Shown here in pieces: positions 12,801 to 32,039 of a stretch of DNA of 64,000 nt; the first letter of the stretch is position 1, and each line of letters begins with the position of its first letter. Origin of the DNA: Eleginops maclovinus (taxonomy: Eukaryota > Chordata > Actinopteri > Perciformes > Eleginopidae). The position numbers were made by a program, and so were the translations under genes. Where the stretch lies: the NCBI RefSeq assembly GCF_036324505.1, contig NC_086354.1, positions 6,120,217 to 6,184,216 on the forward strand. Direction: 5' to 3'. A model generated the notes under the pieces. It was not told the origin of the DNA. It saw only the letters and a list, made by a program, of their open reading frames with translations, and did no database searches.

Positions 12801-15549
12801 AGACTTTTGCTGAATAACAACCAAATGTTTTTACGTGTGGAAGCCATATTATTTCACAATGATCAGCCTTGGGATTATTTCTGCATGCTAACGTTTCTCC
12901 TTTTTATTTCTCCACAGCTTACAGTCAACACATTGGCCCAGGAGACCATTGAGAGGATGCCTGAAACCTACAATAATGAAGCACCAACACTCACCCCTTA
13001 TCTGACCTCAAGCTTTACCAGCACCAACGCCATGATGAGTAAGGAAAATATAACATGAGCAAATGTCTAGTGATATTAGGATTTGGCATGTTTTATTTTT
13101 AGCAGGCCCAAAACTCATTAATGTGACAATTTCCAGCAATTATCCACTTCCCATGTCATACTGTCCTGCCTGGTACACTCACATTTTCAGATCTTACTGA
13201 GAAATCCATTATCCTGCACACATTTTATTGCTGATATGAGCTGCTGACTGTCTGATCACAAGTGCACTGCTCCAAATCTAAAGCTTATAGCAGTTTTAAC
13301 TATAACATTATACTTGTGGTCGTTATTAAAATAGACCTGCCATTGGACTGCAGTGACCTGTTCAACGGAGGGGAACGAATCAGTGGCCTTTATGTCATCA
13401 AACCCACTGGAGCGGAGCCCTTTATGGCTTTTTGTGACATGAGCAAAGGTAGTGTACCAACACACAAATATTAAACTTTACCAGAGCACAGGGCCAGTTG
13501 TTTTCATATTTCATACCTTATTAAGTCTACCAATCCTTATTTTATATTTTAACTCAAGTTGTAATTCTTATTCAAAGCAGCTGTAGAAAATGTTGGTTTT
13601 CACTGGCAGTATAAAGCAGCTGTGTTAGAGACTGGGTTGCATGCATGGATTGTTTTATGTGAATTTTCTCAAATGTTTAAAGATGATTAAAATCCAGTTC
13701 TGGGATGGCAGGCTCAGCCACTAACAAAACAAATACACTGTATTTTGTAAATGTAGTGATTGCTGTTTCCCATTTTTCCCATTTTAGATCATGGAGCCAC
13801 AGTCATCCAGCGAAGAAATGATGGCTCAGTGAATTTCGATCAAATCTGGGAGAAGTATGAAAATGGGTTTGGAGATTTTCAAGGTGAGAGACACTGCTCT
13901 GTTCTCCAGACTTTAATTACCCATTTTATAGTTAGAACATTCGTTCTCATCTGCCAAATTTGAAATGACCTGATTTACATCATGATTATAACATTTATAA
14001 CCTCTGTAGGTGAAAATATTCTGTACTTTTATGTGCATAACTTCTCAAAGGTTCTTGTTAAATCATGTCAGCTGTGACCGCTAAATGATTTTTCACTAAC
14101 AGGAGAGTTTTGGCTCGGTCTCAGGAAGATCCACTCTCTAGCCGCTCAGGGCAACTCTGTCCTTCACATCGAGCTGGAAGACTGGAAACAGGACAGGCGC
14201 TCCATCGAATACAGATTTAACTTTAATGGTCCTGAGAGCAACTACACCATTCACCTCACGCATCTGTCTGGAGAGTTGCCGGACCCCATGAGCAACCATT
14301 CTGGCATGATGTTCTCAACCAAGGACAGGGACAATGACAACCTCCAGGGCTTCAACTGTGCCCAAGACTACACAGGTACTATAGGGATGTAACTGCATAT
14401 GTCATTTGAAAAGCACAAATAATACAGTAAAAAGTATTTTCTAGAACAAATGAAATAAAATGCTGAGAAATGAGAACGTGGTTACATTTCATAATTAATG
14501 ATATGTAATATTAAATCAAGATGCACTGAAGGATTAGGATCATAAATACAATATTTGCGAGTTTAACGTTTCCAGTATAAGCCACACCCACTTGCGCTGT
14601 TCTCTCCAAATAAAGATAAATGTTTTCAAAAGATACAGATAAAGACTATATGTAATATATATATAATGTAATCCAATCTGTAACAGAGGAGTGCAGCTAT
14701 GACGTTTTGCAGGCCAACCTCGAAGTCGCAAGGGCTCCCTCGACAAAAAGCAATTGGATTTTTCCATTGGATTTCCTTATATTGAAGAAAAATGTGTTCT
14801 GTAGCAAACACATTTTGTTCAGCATGATACTCTCCACATATTTACACCACTATTTCGAAGCTTAAATGCAATCGGCAGAAGTAAAAAGCTAATGTTAGGC
14901 TACAAACAAAACACATCATGTGGCATGGCTATGTATCGCCACCGCTAAGATAAAGGCGGCTAGTGTTTGTCAGGTTGCTTAGCGTCCGGCATTTTTATGA
15001 CACAGAAACTTTGGACATTCATGTGTGGGGTAACTTTTTCTTAAACTTATGTTAACCACTAACCTTATTTCAGGCTATTAACCACATGTTCAAAAAACCT
15101 TTGACTTCAAGATGAGGGAACCAAAGTGGGAAATGCTTAGTAATGTCTGGGTTTGAGGACTCATTCCTGCACCACTCTATTACAGATAAAGGATAAAAAT
15201 ATCTGACTGCTCTGTACACCTCTAACAGGTGTAAATGTGCAATACCTGTTTATCCTGGTTGGATACAAAGAGGGGGGAGCAATGGATACTTTTCAGCTGC
15301 ACAACAATTAATTTCTATCATCTTCCAGGTGGATGGTGGTACAACGCTTGCGGAGATACTAACCTAAATGGGAGATATTTCCACATGAGACCTAAGGGGC
15401 GCTCGGATCGTAAGAGAGGGATTCAATGGAGGCCGGGCCGAAGGGCATCTTACTCCCTCAAGTTCACCCAGATCTCTGTATACCCTGTGTCTTCTCCTAG
15501 CGCCATCTCCACCACATCGGCCTCCTCTGAAGCAGGTGTTTTTCAGTGA
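6857..15549 (+). CDS. angptl3: Angiopoietin-like protein 3, 7 coding exons, 480 aa
   Basis: Secreted inhibitor of lipoprotein lipase and endothelial lipase. Coding exons: 6857-7363, 8156-8266, 12918-13038, 13335-13448, 13788-13883, 14103-14375, 15329-15549. All splice sites are GT-AG and the phases join without a break. Residues 1-21 form a signal peptide. Residues 40-70 (SRFAALDDVRLLANGLLQLG, then EFVQKTKG) are the conserved lipase-inhibiting segment. Residues about 71-206 form a coiled coil with NIFDRSFYQL. A fibrinogen-like domain begins at NLPLDC near residue 247, with four cysteines (DCSDLF, AFCDM, FNCAQD, NACGD) and the GEFWLGL and GGWWYNACG motifs. Length is close to human (460 aa); the tail is a longer Ser/Thr-rich stretch. 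No furin-type R-X-X-R is seen in the linker. The start is the first ATG after the TATA box. Intron 2 carries a hAT transposon. Confidence 0.96.
7364..8155 (+). other. angptl3: angptl3 intron 1
   Basis: AT-rich intron between exon 1 (ends AGG, phase 0) and exon 2 (begins GAG GTG). No repeat or conserved element was recognised. Confidence 0.85.
8371..8378. repeat. Left 8-bp target-site duplication of the hAT element
   Basis: ATTTAGAG lies directly before the transposon end CAGGGG and is repeated exactly at 11263-11270. Eight base pairs is the standard hAT target duplication length. Confidence 0.95.
8379..11262 (-). mobile_element. Complete hAT DNA transposon, 2,884 bp
   Basis: The left end CAGGGGTTTTCAACTGG and the right end CCGGTTGAAAACCCCTG form terminal inverted repeats with one interruption. 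GGACCACC boxes lie next to the tips (left near 8407, right near 11221 and 11239). Perfect 8-bp duplications of ATTTAGAG flank the element. It contains one long, uninterrupted minus-strand transposase frame of the ZBED/Charlie-like type. Intact ends, an exact duplication and an open frame point to a recent insertion and possible autonomy. It sits in angptl3 intron 2, opposite to the host gene, and more than doubles that intron. Confidence 0.95.
8950..10842 (-). CDS. hAT-family transposase (BED finger, ZBED5-like), 630 aa
   Basis: Cut-and-paste transposase. Numbered from the ATG at 10842 (MDRFVVRK), residues 12-36 hold a tandem EGQAA-type repeat. Residues 43-49 are a basic cluster (KRRKRK). Residues 73-98 form a BED-type zinc finger (C73, C76, H93 and H97/H98). 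The RNase H-like fold supplies the catalytic acidic residues: D217 in LQIDETTD, D283 in CSDGARAMSG and E583 in CESGFSTL. THCLIHREAL (C311, H314) and VRWLSRG (W373) are typical hAT motifs. The C-terminal hATC dimerisation region lies around residues 560-625. An upstream in-frame ATG at 11031 would add 63 residues that do not resemble the family, so the internal start is preferred. There is no frameshift or stop. It could be mistaken for a host ZBED gene, but the terminal repeats and target duplications mark it as a transposon gene. Confidence 0.93.
   Translation of the reverse strand: MDRFVVRKVPEGQAAMTEGQAATTEGQAATIGQGQASEASTSQKRRKRKYNEEYVKYGFTVTTDRAGEEVPLCFVCSTILCNEAMKPSKLTRHMETHHVHLKAKPVEYMQQMLRDFKGQQATMRKSAKINENALKASYLVALRVAKSKKPHTIAEQLILPAAIDMCRAMVSEECANKLKTIPLSDNTIGRRIGEMANDVKDQLMAKLQTVLFSLQIDETTDVTNDAQLLTFVRYEDSGTMCEEFLFCKPLPGRTTGVEIFKALDDFFTEHNISWQRCVALCSDGARAMSGSKTGLFAHVRRVAPGVIWTHCLIHREALASKDLSVELSGVFDVVVKTVNFIKRNALNTRLFSSLCHDLGSEHSSLLYHSEVRWLSRGAVLARVFELRGAIYEFLCEKHSDLASNFNDSYWLTKLAYLTDVFAELNKLNSSMQGRDANVMQLYEKLDAFVKKMSKWIERVESNNLAMFPSVEEYPDSTDINDTICEHLRKLVRQFAKYFTDSEEWRRDSKWILLPFSDDASVGSSLTAVEEDKLIEMSTDSVRRHMYDTQPLVKFWISCQTEFPQLAAKAMRCLLPFPTTYLCESGFSTLAYLKNKYRARLDPENDMRLSLSTISPRIDRLCGLHHAQISH
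11263..11270. repeat. Right 8-bp target-site duplication of the hAT element
   Basis: ATTTAGAG directly follows the right transposon end CCCCTG and is identical to 8371-8378. Confidence 0.95.
11271..12917 (+). other. angptl3: angptl3 intron 2, part right of the hAT insertion
   Basis: Mostly unrecognised sequence. A diverged direct repeat occurs at about 11455-11570 and 11720-11790, sharing 'gctaacgtatgta', 'aaaactgcaac' and 'caggctagc', and suggests another degenerate repeat. The exon 3 acceptor 'ttctccacag' ends at 12917. Confidence 0.6.
12410..12443. repeat. GC-rich hairpin in angptl3 intron 2
   Basis: GCCTGGGAGGG at 12410-12420 pairs with CCCTCCCCCAGGC at 12431-12443 with a two-base bulge and a 10-nt loop. 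It stands out in AT-rich intron DNA. Its role is unknown and it may be the core of an old element. Confidence 0.55.
14376..15328 (+). other. angptl3: angptl3 intron 6
   Basis: Intron between the two exons encoding the C-terminal half of the fibrinogen-like domain. Much of it is a dispersed repeat of family B (listed separately). The acceptor is 'tcatcttccag' at 15328. Confidence 0.8.
14680..15195. repeat. Dispersed repeat family B, copy 2 (longest)
   Basis: The most complete copy in the window. The left half ('gtcgcaagggctccctcgac', then 'attggatttttccattgg') matches 43490-43550. The middle ('aatcggcagaagtaaaaagc') matches 46835-46860. The right half ('aaccttatttcaggc' to 'gaggactcattcctgca') matches 43600-43740 and 55295-55430. 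The different copies together define an element of more than 500 bp with no coding capacity. The class is unknown and the boundaries are approximate. Confidence 0.6.
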
Positions 15550-15572
15550 TCCGTCACCACCATCATCCAGTA

Positions 15573-15784
15573 AATAAACATTAACAGTGACCTCTCCATG
15601 AGCCTTGGCAATGCTTCATGTGGCAGACATGGTTTAAGAAGGCGTGTGCAGAGAGGAAGGTGTTTTTCTCCAAGTGAGAAGCATGCTTAACTGAGGAAGC
15701 TGAACAAATGTATAACTGCCTGCTAGGATCATCTTTAATGTGATTGAACTCTTGTATTGTGAAACCTCAGAGTTAGCAATTAAA
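15573..15784 (+). terminator. angptl3: angptl3 3' UTR with polyadenylation signals
   Basis: AATAAA occurs at 15573-15578, only 24 bases after the stop codon. A variant ATTAAA lies at 15779-15784. The first is unusually close to the stop, so the second may be the main signal. Transcript ends are inferred only. Confidence 0.5.
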
Positions 15785-15887
15785 ATATATCTTCACTCAC
15801 TGCATCTCAGAGTACAAAGGTTATGGTGACGAAATTAAAACATACAGCCATATGTAAGCAGTTTTTATATTGGGTCACATTGACTCT

Positions 15888-16613
15888 CAGAGCAATGGTT
15901 CCCAAAATACAGTAGGGCAAGGACCCCTTAAATGGATCGCAAGATACAATCTAAGGACAGAATTAGGATGAGAAAGACTGCTACAAAATGGATCTTTCTG
16001 AAACACTTTTTAGTGGTTTGTTGTCTTGTAAGCGAACCTAGCTGTAGGGATATCAATGTGCCTTAAGATAAGAGTGTGTCAATGATAAATGTGTTGTTGT
16101 ATCGGACTCATTTTCACTATCTCTCTATACTTCATACTGTTAATATTCCAAGCTCTAAGTGTGAAGTCATTGTTACCGCACAACCTGAGTTCAGTGAGTC
16201 TGCAACTTGCCACATCTTGGTTTATATGGAGGTTGACAGAGTGACTGCAAAACAGTTCAAATCTAAGGCCCTCGCTCTGACCCTTCTACCAGTTGACTTG
16301 ACATGACCGTTCTAGCCCTATTCTATTTCTATGGTACAGATTCATCTCCTCCCTAACATTAAACAATATTTAATTGTTGCAAGAGCTGAATTGAATGATT
16401 GTTTCCTCGATGAATTGTTTAAAAAACGTCGGCAAATAGCAAAAAAAGCACCAGCACTAATGTGACAACACCGAGTCCAGAGTCCAAAACTCCCAAAATG
16501 TAGTACTTCAGTAATTAATCAATCGTCAATATAGTTGCTGAAATGACATCCCAATCAGATATTGTTTTATTTGGACAGGTCATGAGGCCAAAAAGGTTGG
16601 GAACCATTTCCAG
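15888..16613. mobile_element. Probable degenerate hAT-like element
   Basis: 'caatggttcccaaaa' near 15893 and 'ttgggaaccatttccag' ending at 16613 are inverted to each other, about 725 bp apart. The GGTTCCCAA motif at the tips is common in hAT-type elements. No clear 8-bp duplication was found and no transposase frame is present, so exact ends are uncertain. Confidence 0.45.
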
Positions 16614-17205
16614 ATAATAACAGTCATCTTTACTGTTTTGTGGAATATTTTATTCATTTGTAATAAAAACATATATGATGGTGACTCCAAATCATGCTAG
16701 TATTATTTGAGGTGTCGACATCTGTAACTGAAAACGCATACCCTGATTATACATCTAAAACGTCCTGTTTGTTATTATGGACTAATTTGGGGGTCCGGCA
16801 CAGAATGGTCTTTATATGTCAACAGAGATCTGACACAGAGTAGTGTCATCGTTGACAGAAAACACTGACTTTGTTTTTATGTCAAAGCATAGTAAATTAT
16901 TGACTAAGGCATGTTGGAACTATTACTCATTCTAAAACCGGGATCGTTGTGATGTCCAACTATTTTGTGTTGTTGTTAGAGCCAATAGAAAACGCTAGAG
17001 GGCAGTGTTGTTCTCTCTGCTTTGTAAACAGACAGCTTGAAACCATATACTTAGTTTGTGATCCTAAAGACTCACTCTTTTTTCACACTTCTTTTTGCTA
17101 CCATGATATGTTTATACACATACACATTTGGGTTTATTATATAAGGCATTATTTGCAGATTTAAACACAAATCTCCGAAACTTGTAAAGTAAAAAAGCCC
17201 ATGTC
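16614..17205. other. Intergenic between angptl3 and pgm1, nothing recognised
   Basis: AT-rich DNA without exon-like structure or a recognisable repeat. Confidence 0.5.
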
Positions 17206-17530
17206 TTAAAGGGGCCCTATTATGCTAATTTTCAGGTTTATATTTGTATAATTTGCTCTCCTGTGACATGTCTCCATGCTTTAACATTCAAAAAGCTCTT
17301 TATTTTTTCTCATAGGGCCTGTGCTGCTGCACCTCTTTACACCCTCTGTTTGAAACCAGAGCCCAGTCTGCTCTGATTGGTTAGCTCTGTTGTGATTGGG
17401 CAACTACTTAAAGATGTCTCGCCCCTCTAGTCTATCACATACAATCTATTGGAGCTCTAGCCAATAGAAGTGCGAGTGTTACATGGGGATGTCACTATGT
17501 TACAGAAATAAACAAAGGAGGACAATGGGG
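17206..17530 (+). repeat. Dispersed repeat family A, copy 1 (right end missing)
   Basis: Begins TTAAAGGGGCCCTATTATGC and runs through the family core ('gacatgtctccatgctttaa', 'caaaaagctctttatttttt', 'accagagcccagtctgctct', 'ccaatagaagtgcgagtg'). The right end is missing or too diverged. Copies that have both ends start with TTAA and finish with TTAA or a degenerate form of it, which would suit a piggyBac-type MITE. That class is inferred. Confidence 0.7.
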
Positions 17531-26499
<8,969 letters not shown>

Positions 26500-26622
26500 A
26501 TCCCCTTCTTATTTTACTTCCTTCTTTTGTATAAACTGAGCTTCAATTCCAAGTGTAGCTGCACAACATGCAGTAGTTTGCATGTGAGGCTCAAATGTGT
26601 TTGGTGATTTATTCTGTACCAC

Positions 26623-26628
26623 ATTAAA
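26623..26628 (+). terminator. pgm1: pgm1 polyadenylation signal
   Basis: ATTAAA lies 124 bases after the stop codon and is followed by the GT-rich tract 'gtgtggtctttgtgtttcc', as expected downstream of a cleavage site. Confidence 0.6.
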
Positions 26629-26639
26629 CTGCTTTTTAT

Positions 26640-28000
26640 TTTTGGGTTATGTGTGGTCTTTGTGTTTCCACATATAGCAGGAACCTAGGAAAGGGAATAA
26701 GGCTGGGCATAAGAAAAAAAAAAGAGGAGGGGAATATCCCTTTTAATTTTTATTTGAAGAATCGTCCAAATTTCAATTTAAGTTCTAGCCATAAGATAAA
26801 AAATGGCGTGGAAATATTTGTAATTGCGTTATCAAAATAAAGGTGAAATTATGATAATTAAATTGAAATGTTTAGAATAAAGTCCACATTTCTAGTATAA
26901 AATCAAAATGTCGAGGAAAAAAATTAGATGTTGAAAATAAAGATGACATTTTGGATATAAAGTTAAAATGTTGAGATAAAGATAAACATTTTGAGAATAA
27001 AGTTGCAATATGGAGAATAGAGTAACCGCATGTCCTTAATTCAACTTAATTCTTAACATTTAGTCTCAAAATGCAAACAAAATAGAAAAAAGTTTTTCAT
27101 GTGCTTCAATCCGTCTGTTTTCCTTTTTTCTTATTTATGAATGTTCCTATCATGAATTAAACCAACAATTTATAGGTTAAAAGCAGCAAGGTTTCCAAAA
27201 ACATTTGCAGTATAGTTATTAAAACAAATAACGATTACATAATGTTGTCCTATTCATCCCGTCTGTGAAACTGTGTTATACCACCGTGTATTCTTTGCAC
27301 TCAGGATTTTAGCCTTATGGTTTTGTGGTAGGTAGTTCTGAACACTGTTGAGAGGGTGAAGAAAATAGGTAACATACCGTTTCTCACATGAATAACATTT
27401 CTCTGTGCACTAACTGCTCATTTCCAAAGGAAAGAATGGTTTGTTTAAAGCTATGAAGCCTTAAATTATTATTTTGGATCATGCATACTCCCTCATTCAG
27501 GCAAATTAAAAATCATCAGTGAATAACAACCTGAAATTGCCATAGAGGGCTTTGTGCTGGAGGATGAGCAAACACATATCAGGGCTTAGAGTTCATTCTA
27601 CCCCTTGTGGAGGCTTCTACTAAAAGTGAAACATTATTTCTGCAGTAGACATATAAGCTGTTACATTTTAAAAGAGCCCTACCCAGCTCTAGCGGCTCCA
27701 TTATATCCATCTGGACAGCAGCAGCAGCATCAGTCCGCTAACATCTGGTCCAGCTCTGTGATCACACATGCCCTTTGAAGTGCTGCACCTTTCTGCTGCT
27801 TCATCTCCATATTACTGAACCACACTGAAGCCAGAAAAGAGGCAGACACTGTGTGGCTCTGGTTCGGTTTAGGTCATTTTTTAGATTTAACTGACATCAG
27901 TCATCTCACTTTTCCAGCTGTTTTTTTCTTTTTTTTTTATAGAAATGAAACATTTTAGTTGATGAATTGTGTGTTTATGGATCAGGAAATTATATATTTC
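26640..28000. other. Intergenic between pgm1 and leprot
   Basis: Apart from the degenerate tandem array at 26833-27022, no gene or element was recognised. Confidence 0.55.
26833..27022. repeat. Degenerate minisatellite of AATAAAG/AAAATG units
   Basis: Alternating units of the form 'gagaataaagt' and 'aaaatgttgag' repeat with a period near 20-40 bases (for example near 26940-27010). Units have drifted, which suggests an old array. Confidence 0.65.
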
Positions 28001-28420
28001 TTAAAAGGGGTATATTATGCTTTTAGATTTCATATTTGTATTCTTTGCCTCTACTATGACATGTCTCCATGGTTTAATGTTCAAAAAGCTCTTCTTTTTT
28101 TCTCATACTGCCTGTGCTGCAGCACCTCTTTCACCCTCTGTCTGAAACCAGAGCCCAGTCTGCTCTGATTGATTAGCTTGCTGGCTTTGTTGTGATTGGT
28201 CCACCACTTAGAGATGTCCTGCTCCTTAACTTATCACGTAAGTGTTGGAGTGCTAGCCAATAGAAGCTAGAATAATACATAGTGATGGCACTTTGTTACG
28301 GAAGTAAACAAAGTCCAAATAGAGGCATTTCATGCAGGGGGGGAGTGTGTGGGAGAGAAACTCCCTCTGGAAGGAACTTTGGGATTCAGCCTTTGCAGAC
28401 CATTTAGGCGGTGGTGGAGA
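28001..28420 (+). repeat. Dispersed repeat family A, copy 2
   Basis: Starts TTAAAAGGGGTATATTATGC and contains the family core up to 'tttgcagaccattt'; the far right tip is missing. Its left flank 'tatatatttc' is shared with copy 8 at 60691, so these two copies are closely related or share a longer duplicated unit. Confidence 0.75.
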
Positions 28421-28800
28421 AGTCCCACCCCCCTGTACAGTCCTTACGTGAATGGAATAATAATCTTGGGAATATATATTAATAATATGATTATCATTTA
28501 TGATGTTATATATTTTGATTATTCCCCTTTTTTTACGCTAGTCGAACCTAATGGCATTTAAACAACCTACACAGTGTGGAAAATATATATATAATTACTT
28601 AAAATCTATCCAAAAATTGTAAAAGTTCATCAAAAACCAAATTGTGCAGCATTTTCCATTTTCCATCATGATGTTGTATTTACAGTTTTAATAGGCAAAG
28701 TAACTACATTTGTCAGACACGATTAGGGCTGTAAAAAGTATGTTTTTTTTTTAATTAAAGTTTAGGTGAGAAGAAGTTTAAAGAAACATACATTCAACAT
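28421..28800. other. Intergenic, nothing recognised
   Basis: AT-rich DNA between repeat copy 2 and the leprot promoter region. Confidence 0.5.
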
Positions 28801-28839
28801 ACAAAGGAAATATTTTTAGCATAATAATTAATAGAAAAC

Positions 28840-29209
28840 AATACGTCTGTGCTGTCACGTGGGTGTTATTCCACACTCCCAAGAGCAGCGCTATGTGGTC
28901 TCGTGCTCTTCGTCACGAGTTATTGCAACCATGGGACTATTTTTAAACGGTATGCACGTTTGATAGCCGTGGGCAGAACCCGCTGCTGCTCAGGTGTGTG
29001 TCTGCAAAGCTACGAACACGGCGGTTAACAGTTGTACAGTATGCAGTTAATGTAACGCTGAGCTACTGTCCCTTTAAGACGGTCACGTGATGACCTAGAA
29101 GGCGACCCGATGGAGGAAGCAGGAAGTCTGTGATCAAGAGCTCGAGCACATCAACAATAAACAAAGCACAGCTAACAAGAGAAAGAGAAACTTTCACACA
29201 GTAATTGCA
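28840..29209 (+). promoter_or_regulatory. leprot: leprot promoter region with two GTCACGTG E-boxes
   Basis: A GC- and CpG-richer region immediately before the leprot ATG, without a TATA box. GTCACGTG occurs at 28854-28861 and again at 29082-29089. The second copy extends to GTCACGTGAT, one base from the CLEAR consensus GTCACGTGAC that is bound by TFEB-type factors of lysosomal genes. Regulation by such factors is an inference from the motif and from the protein's endosomal role. Confidence 0.5.
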
Positions 29210-32039
29210 ATGGCTGGAATTAAAGGTAATGTGTTTTATACGTGAAAAACTCGTTTACAGTGAAGAGTTACGTTAATTTCGTGTCGAGGAGGTTAATGAT
29301 TGTACAACTCAAGTTTTAAACATTATGGAAAGCGTTGCTGCATTATTTCGAAACCTATCGTAACACTGCTGGAGGATATTACGATGTGTTACAAGCTATA
29401 ACGTAGCTTTGAATTTATTTTACGAACCATAAACGCGTCCTAAATGTTGAATCTGTATACAATTTCCACAACAAGTGTTACCTAAAAGCCTACCGTATTT
29501 CGGTTTTGTTTTACAGTAAATGTGGACATCAGTGTAACCGTAATCTAATGTTTCTCTTCCCTCAGCACTGGTTGGTTTGTCCTTCAGTGGTGCCATTGGA
29601 CTCACATTTCTTCTTCTGGGCTGTGCACTGGAACAATACGGGTAGGTTTATTGTCATGCTGAAGTATTGATGCTATTGCTTAAGAATCACGTGTTTAAAC
29701 ACGCGATAAATTAGGCTTAAATCGATAGTTAGCATATATTTTAGGAAATAACTAGTCAATCAAAGAGGTATGAGAAGAGTTAAATAAAACCCCTTGAATT
29801 AGTGCTCCAGCAACAAGTCTTGCACTTTCTAAAGGAGTGTGTAAGAGGTAGATTTGAAAGAGAATAGTAAATCTTTCCCGCAAAGGGTCAAGCTCCAGGC
29901 AAAATGAATCCTAACATTTCCATAATGGAACTCAGTAGCTTCTTTCATAACAGTCGTCCTGCTTTTGTATTGCCATCTCAAAGCCCATGCTTATAGTTAT
30001 TAATGAAAGCTTTTTTTGCGAGGCGATAAAAACAAACTAATCCCAAGCTGAGATAACTGATCATAACGTAATTTTTTTAAATTCTCAATAGTCATTTTTC
30101 AATGAAAGTAATTTATTTTACATGTCTTCTACAAGCTGTTAACTCATGTCCTCTTACATAATAAAACATGGACCATCATATAGCTGTACCACTTGTGTTT
30201 TTTCAGGGTATACTGGCCGCTGTTTGTCTTAATATTCTACATATTGAGCCCCATCCCGACCTTCATATCCAGACGCCTCAGCGATGATGACTCCTCCAGC
30301 AACGCATGCAGAGAGCTGGCCTACTTCCTAACAACTGGCATTGTAGTATCATCGTTTGGGCTTCCCATTGTGCTTGCCCGGACCACCACGGTGAGTTGTC
30401 TCTCACTATGATGAAATACTTTGGTAAAGATGATTTCCATAGGGTGAACACGACCATTAATATTGTCTCCTGTTTGTTTGTGTAGATGTGTGTTTTCTCT
30501 TTAACATATAGGTTGTTAGAATATTCACATTCACTGCATCTTGAGAAATGTTCAGTACAAAGTGGCAGCAGAGCGTTGTGAACTGATACAAGTGTGATAG
30601 TCATGTGATCGATACATAAAACTGGAGGGCAAAAACATGGCGGATAACACTTGGAATTTTGAAGAGAAACTTCACAAGCCTGCATACAATTTAACCTCTA
30701 CAACCCCATTTCAATCATTTCCCATCTGAGCTGTACCTTTGCGATAATTAGTTGTGGTTTGTGTCAAGAATCAATAACCTTATCAAGATTCCAAGACCAA
30801 AGCATACAATAGAACAGACTGTAATGTGTACATTCGATATCAATCAGTCATTAAATGACTCATTTATTACCTTCAAATCAAAGACGAGTGCTAATTACCT
30901 GACATTGGTTGTCTGGGTGGACAGGTTTGTCATTTAAGATAAGATAAGAGGTACTTTATTGATCCCACATTTTGTTGCAGCAGCATAAAACAAAACAAGG
31001 CATTGCACATAATTAGAAATAAACAATTCTAAAATAGAAACATCTCAAAATAAAATAAAAAATCAACCAGCATTAGAGATAAAAAAATATATACAGTTGA
31101 CCATGAATATAAAGAATCTATAAACTGTCTGACAAATAAATGGTAAAACTCTTTTGAAGGGCCAGTTTTCAGTTAACACAATATAAAGCAGGATATTATG
31201 TACATTAAGTGGGCAAGGAATGGAATATTTAGTTAAATGTGAAAGTAAAATGTACAGTGAGAATGTTATTAGTCTGCTCCATAGTTTCTCTTTGGTTAAC
31301 TGGACTTATAAGTCCAGCAAGGCACTAATATAAGTTAGAGGTCTTCTTATGATGATTTTTAGGTTCATATTTGTACTTTGTGCCTTCAAAAAGCTCTTTA
31401 TTTTTCTCATACTGCCTGTTTTCACCCTCTGTCTGAACCAGAGCCCAGTCTGCTCTGATTGGTTAACTTGCGGGCTCTGTTGTGCAAGCCAATAGAAGCG
31501 CGAGTGTTACATGGTGATGTCATTATGTTATAATAACCATTCCTACATGAATTACACACTGACAACCTCTGCATTTGTATAAAAAACTTGTAAAAGACAA
31601 ACGGCACCAGTATGTTGTTAATATAATGTTCAATGTTAAGGTCATCATGATTCATATCGCTTTGATCTATCAGTCAAGGTAATCACAACCAGTTTGTTTT
31701 TTTTAAATCGTGCAGCCAGGCATATCCCCTTTCCAATAAAAACGTATCCATCATTTTGGCAACATTGTGGTAAAACGAAGCTGTTGATGGCAGGCAGTGC
31801 AAGGCGTCTTTGTTTTCTCCTCCACGTGGGAGTTCCCTTGGTGTTGTGAGATCACATTAAAACTATAAATAGAAGACCATGGGTTTAATTTGGTCTGATG
31901 AATGAATATTTTCCTCCTACAGATCCAGTGGGGTGCGTGTGGTCTAGTGATGACAGGAAACGCCGTCATCTTCCTCACCATCCTCGGCTTCTTCGTGGTG
32001 TTCGGAGGCGGGGACGACTTCAGCTGGGAGCAGTGGTAG
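29210..32039 (+). CDS. leprot: Leptin receptor overlapping transcript protein (endospanin-1), 4 exons, 130 aa
   Basis: Small integral membrane protein of endosomes and Golgi, homologous to yeast Vps55. In mammals it lowers surface exposure of the leptin and growth hormone receptors. Coding exons: 29210-29225, 29566-29641, 30207-30390, 31923-32039; the four-exon structure and phases are intact. The protein starts [20 protein letters not shown] and ends DDFSWEQW, with four hydrophobic segments at about residues 7-27, 32-51, 69-89 and 95-120. YGVYWPLF and FSWEQW favour LEPROT over LEPROTL1 (YNKYWPLF, FSWQQW), although the ILSPIP and [10 protein letters not shown] region is LEPROTL1-like. Pde4b downstream supports LEPROT, since PDE4B is close to LEPROT in mammals. 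Confidence 0.95.
29642..30206 (+). other. leprot: leprot intron 2
   Basis: AT-rich intron. No recognised element. Confidence 0.75.
30936..31210. repeat. Dispersed repeat family C, copy 1
   Basis: Starts with 'aagataagataagagg', then 'tactttattgatccc', then 'cattgcacataattagaaat'. The same order recurs at 54055-54420. A short tandem start followed by TTTATTGATCCC is typical of the reverse complement of a fish LINE or SINE tail. Family assignment is not certain. Confidence 0.55.
31344..31535 (+). repeat. Dispersed repeat family A, copy 3 (internally deleted)
   Basis: Family core sequence ('caaaaagctctttatttttc', 'ccagagcccagtctgctctg', 'ccaatagaagcgcgagtg') with parts of the middle and the right end missing. 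Confidence 0.7.

Larger units (their letters stand above)
30391..31922 (+). other. leprot: leprot intron 3, repeat-bearing
   Basis: Contains one copy each of dispersed families C (about 30936-31210) and A (31344-31535), listed separately. The remainder is unrecognised. Confidence 0.75.

Noticed and set aside
6857..15549. Nesting of angptl3 inside a dock7 intron as in mammals
   Set aside because: I saw no DOCK-like exons on either side within the window. This does not exclude dock7 exons further left.
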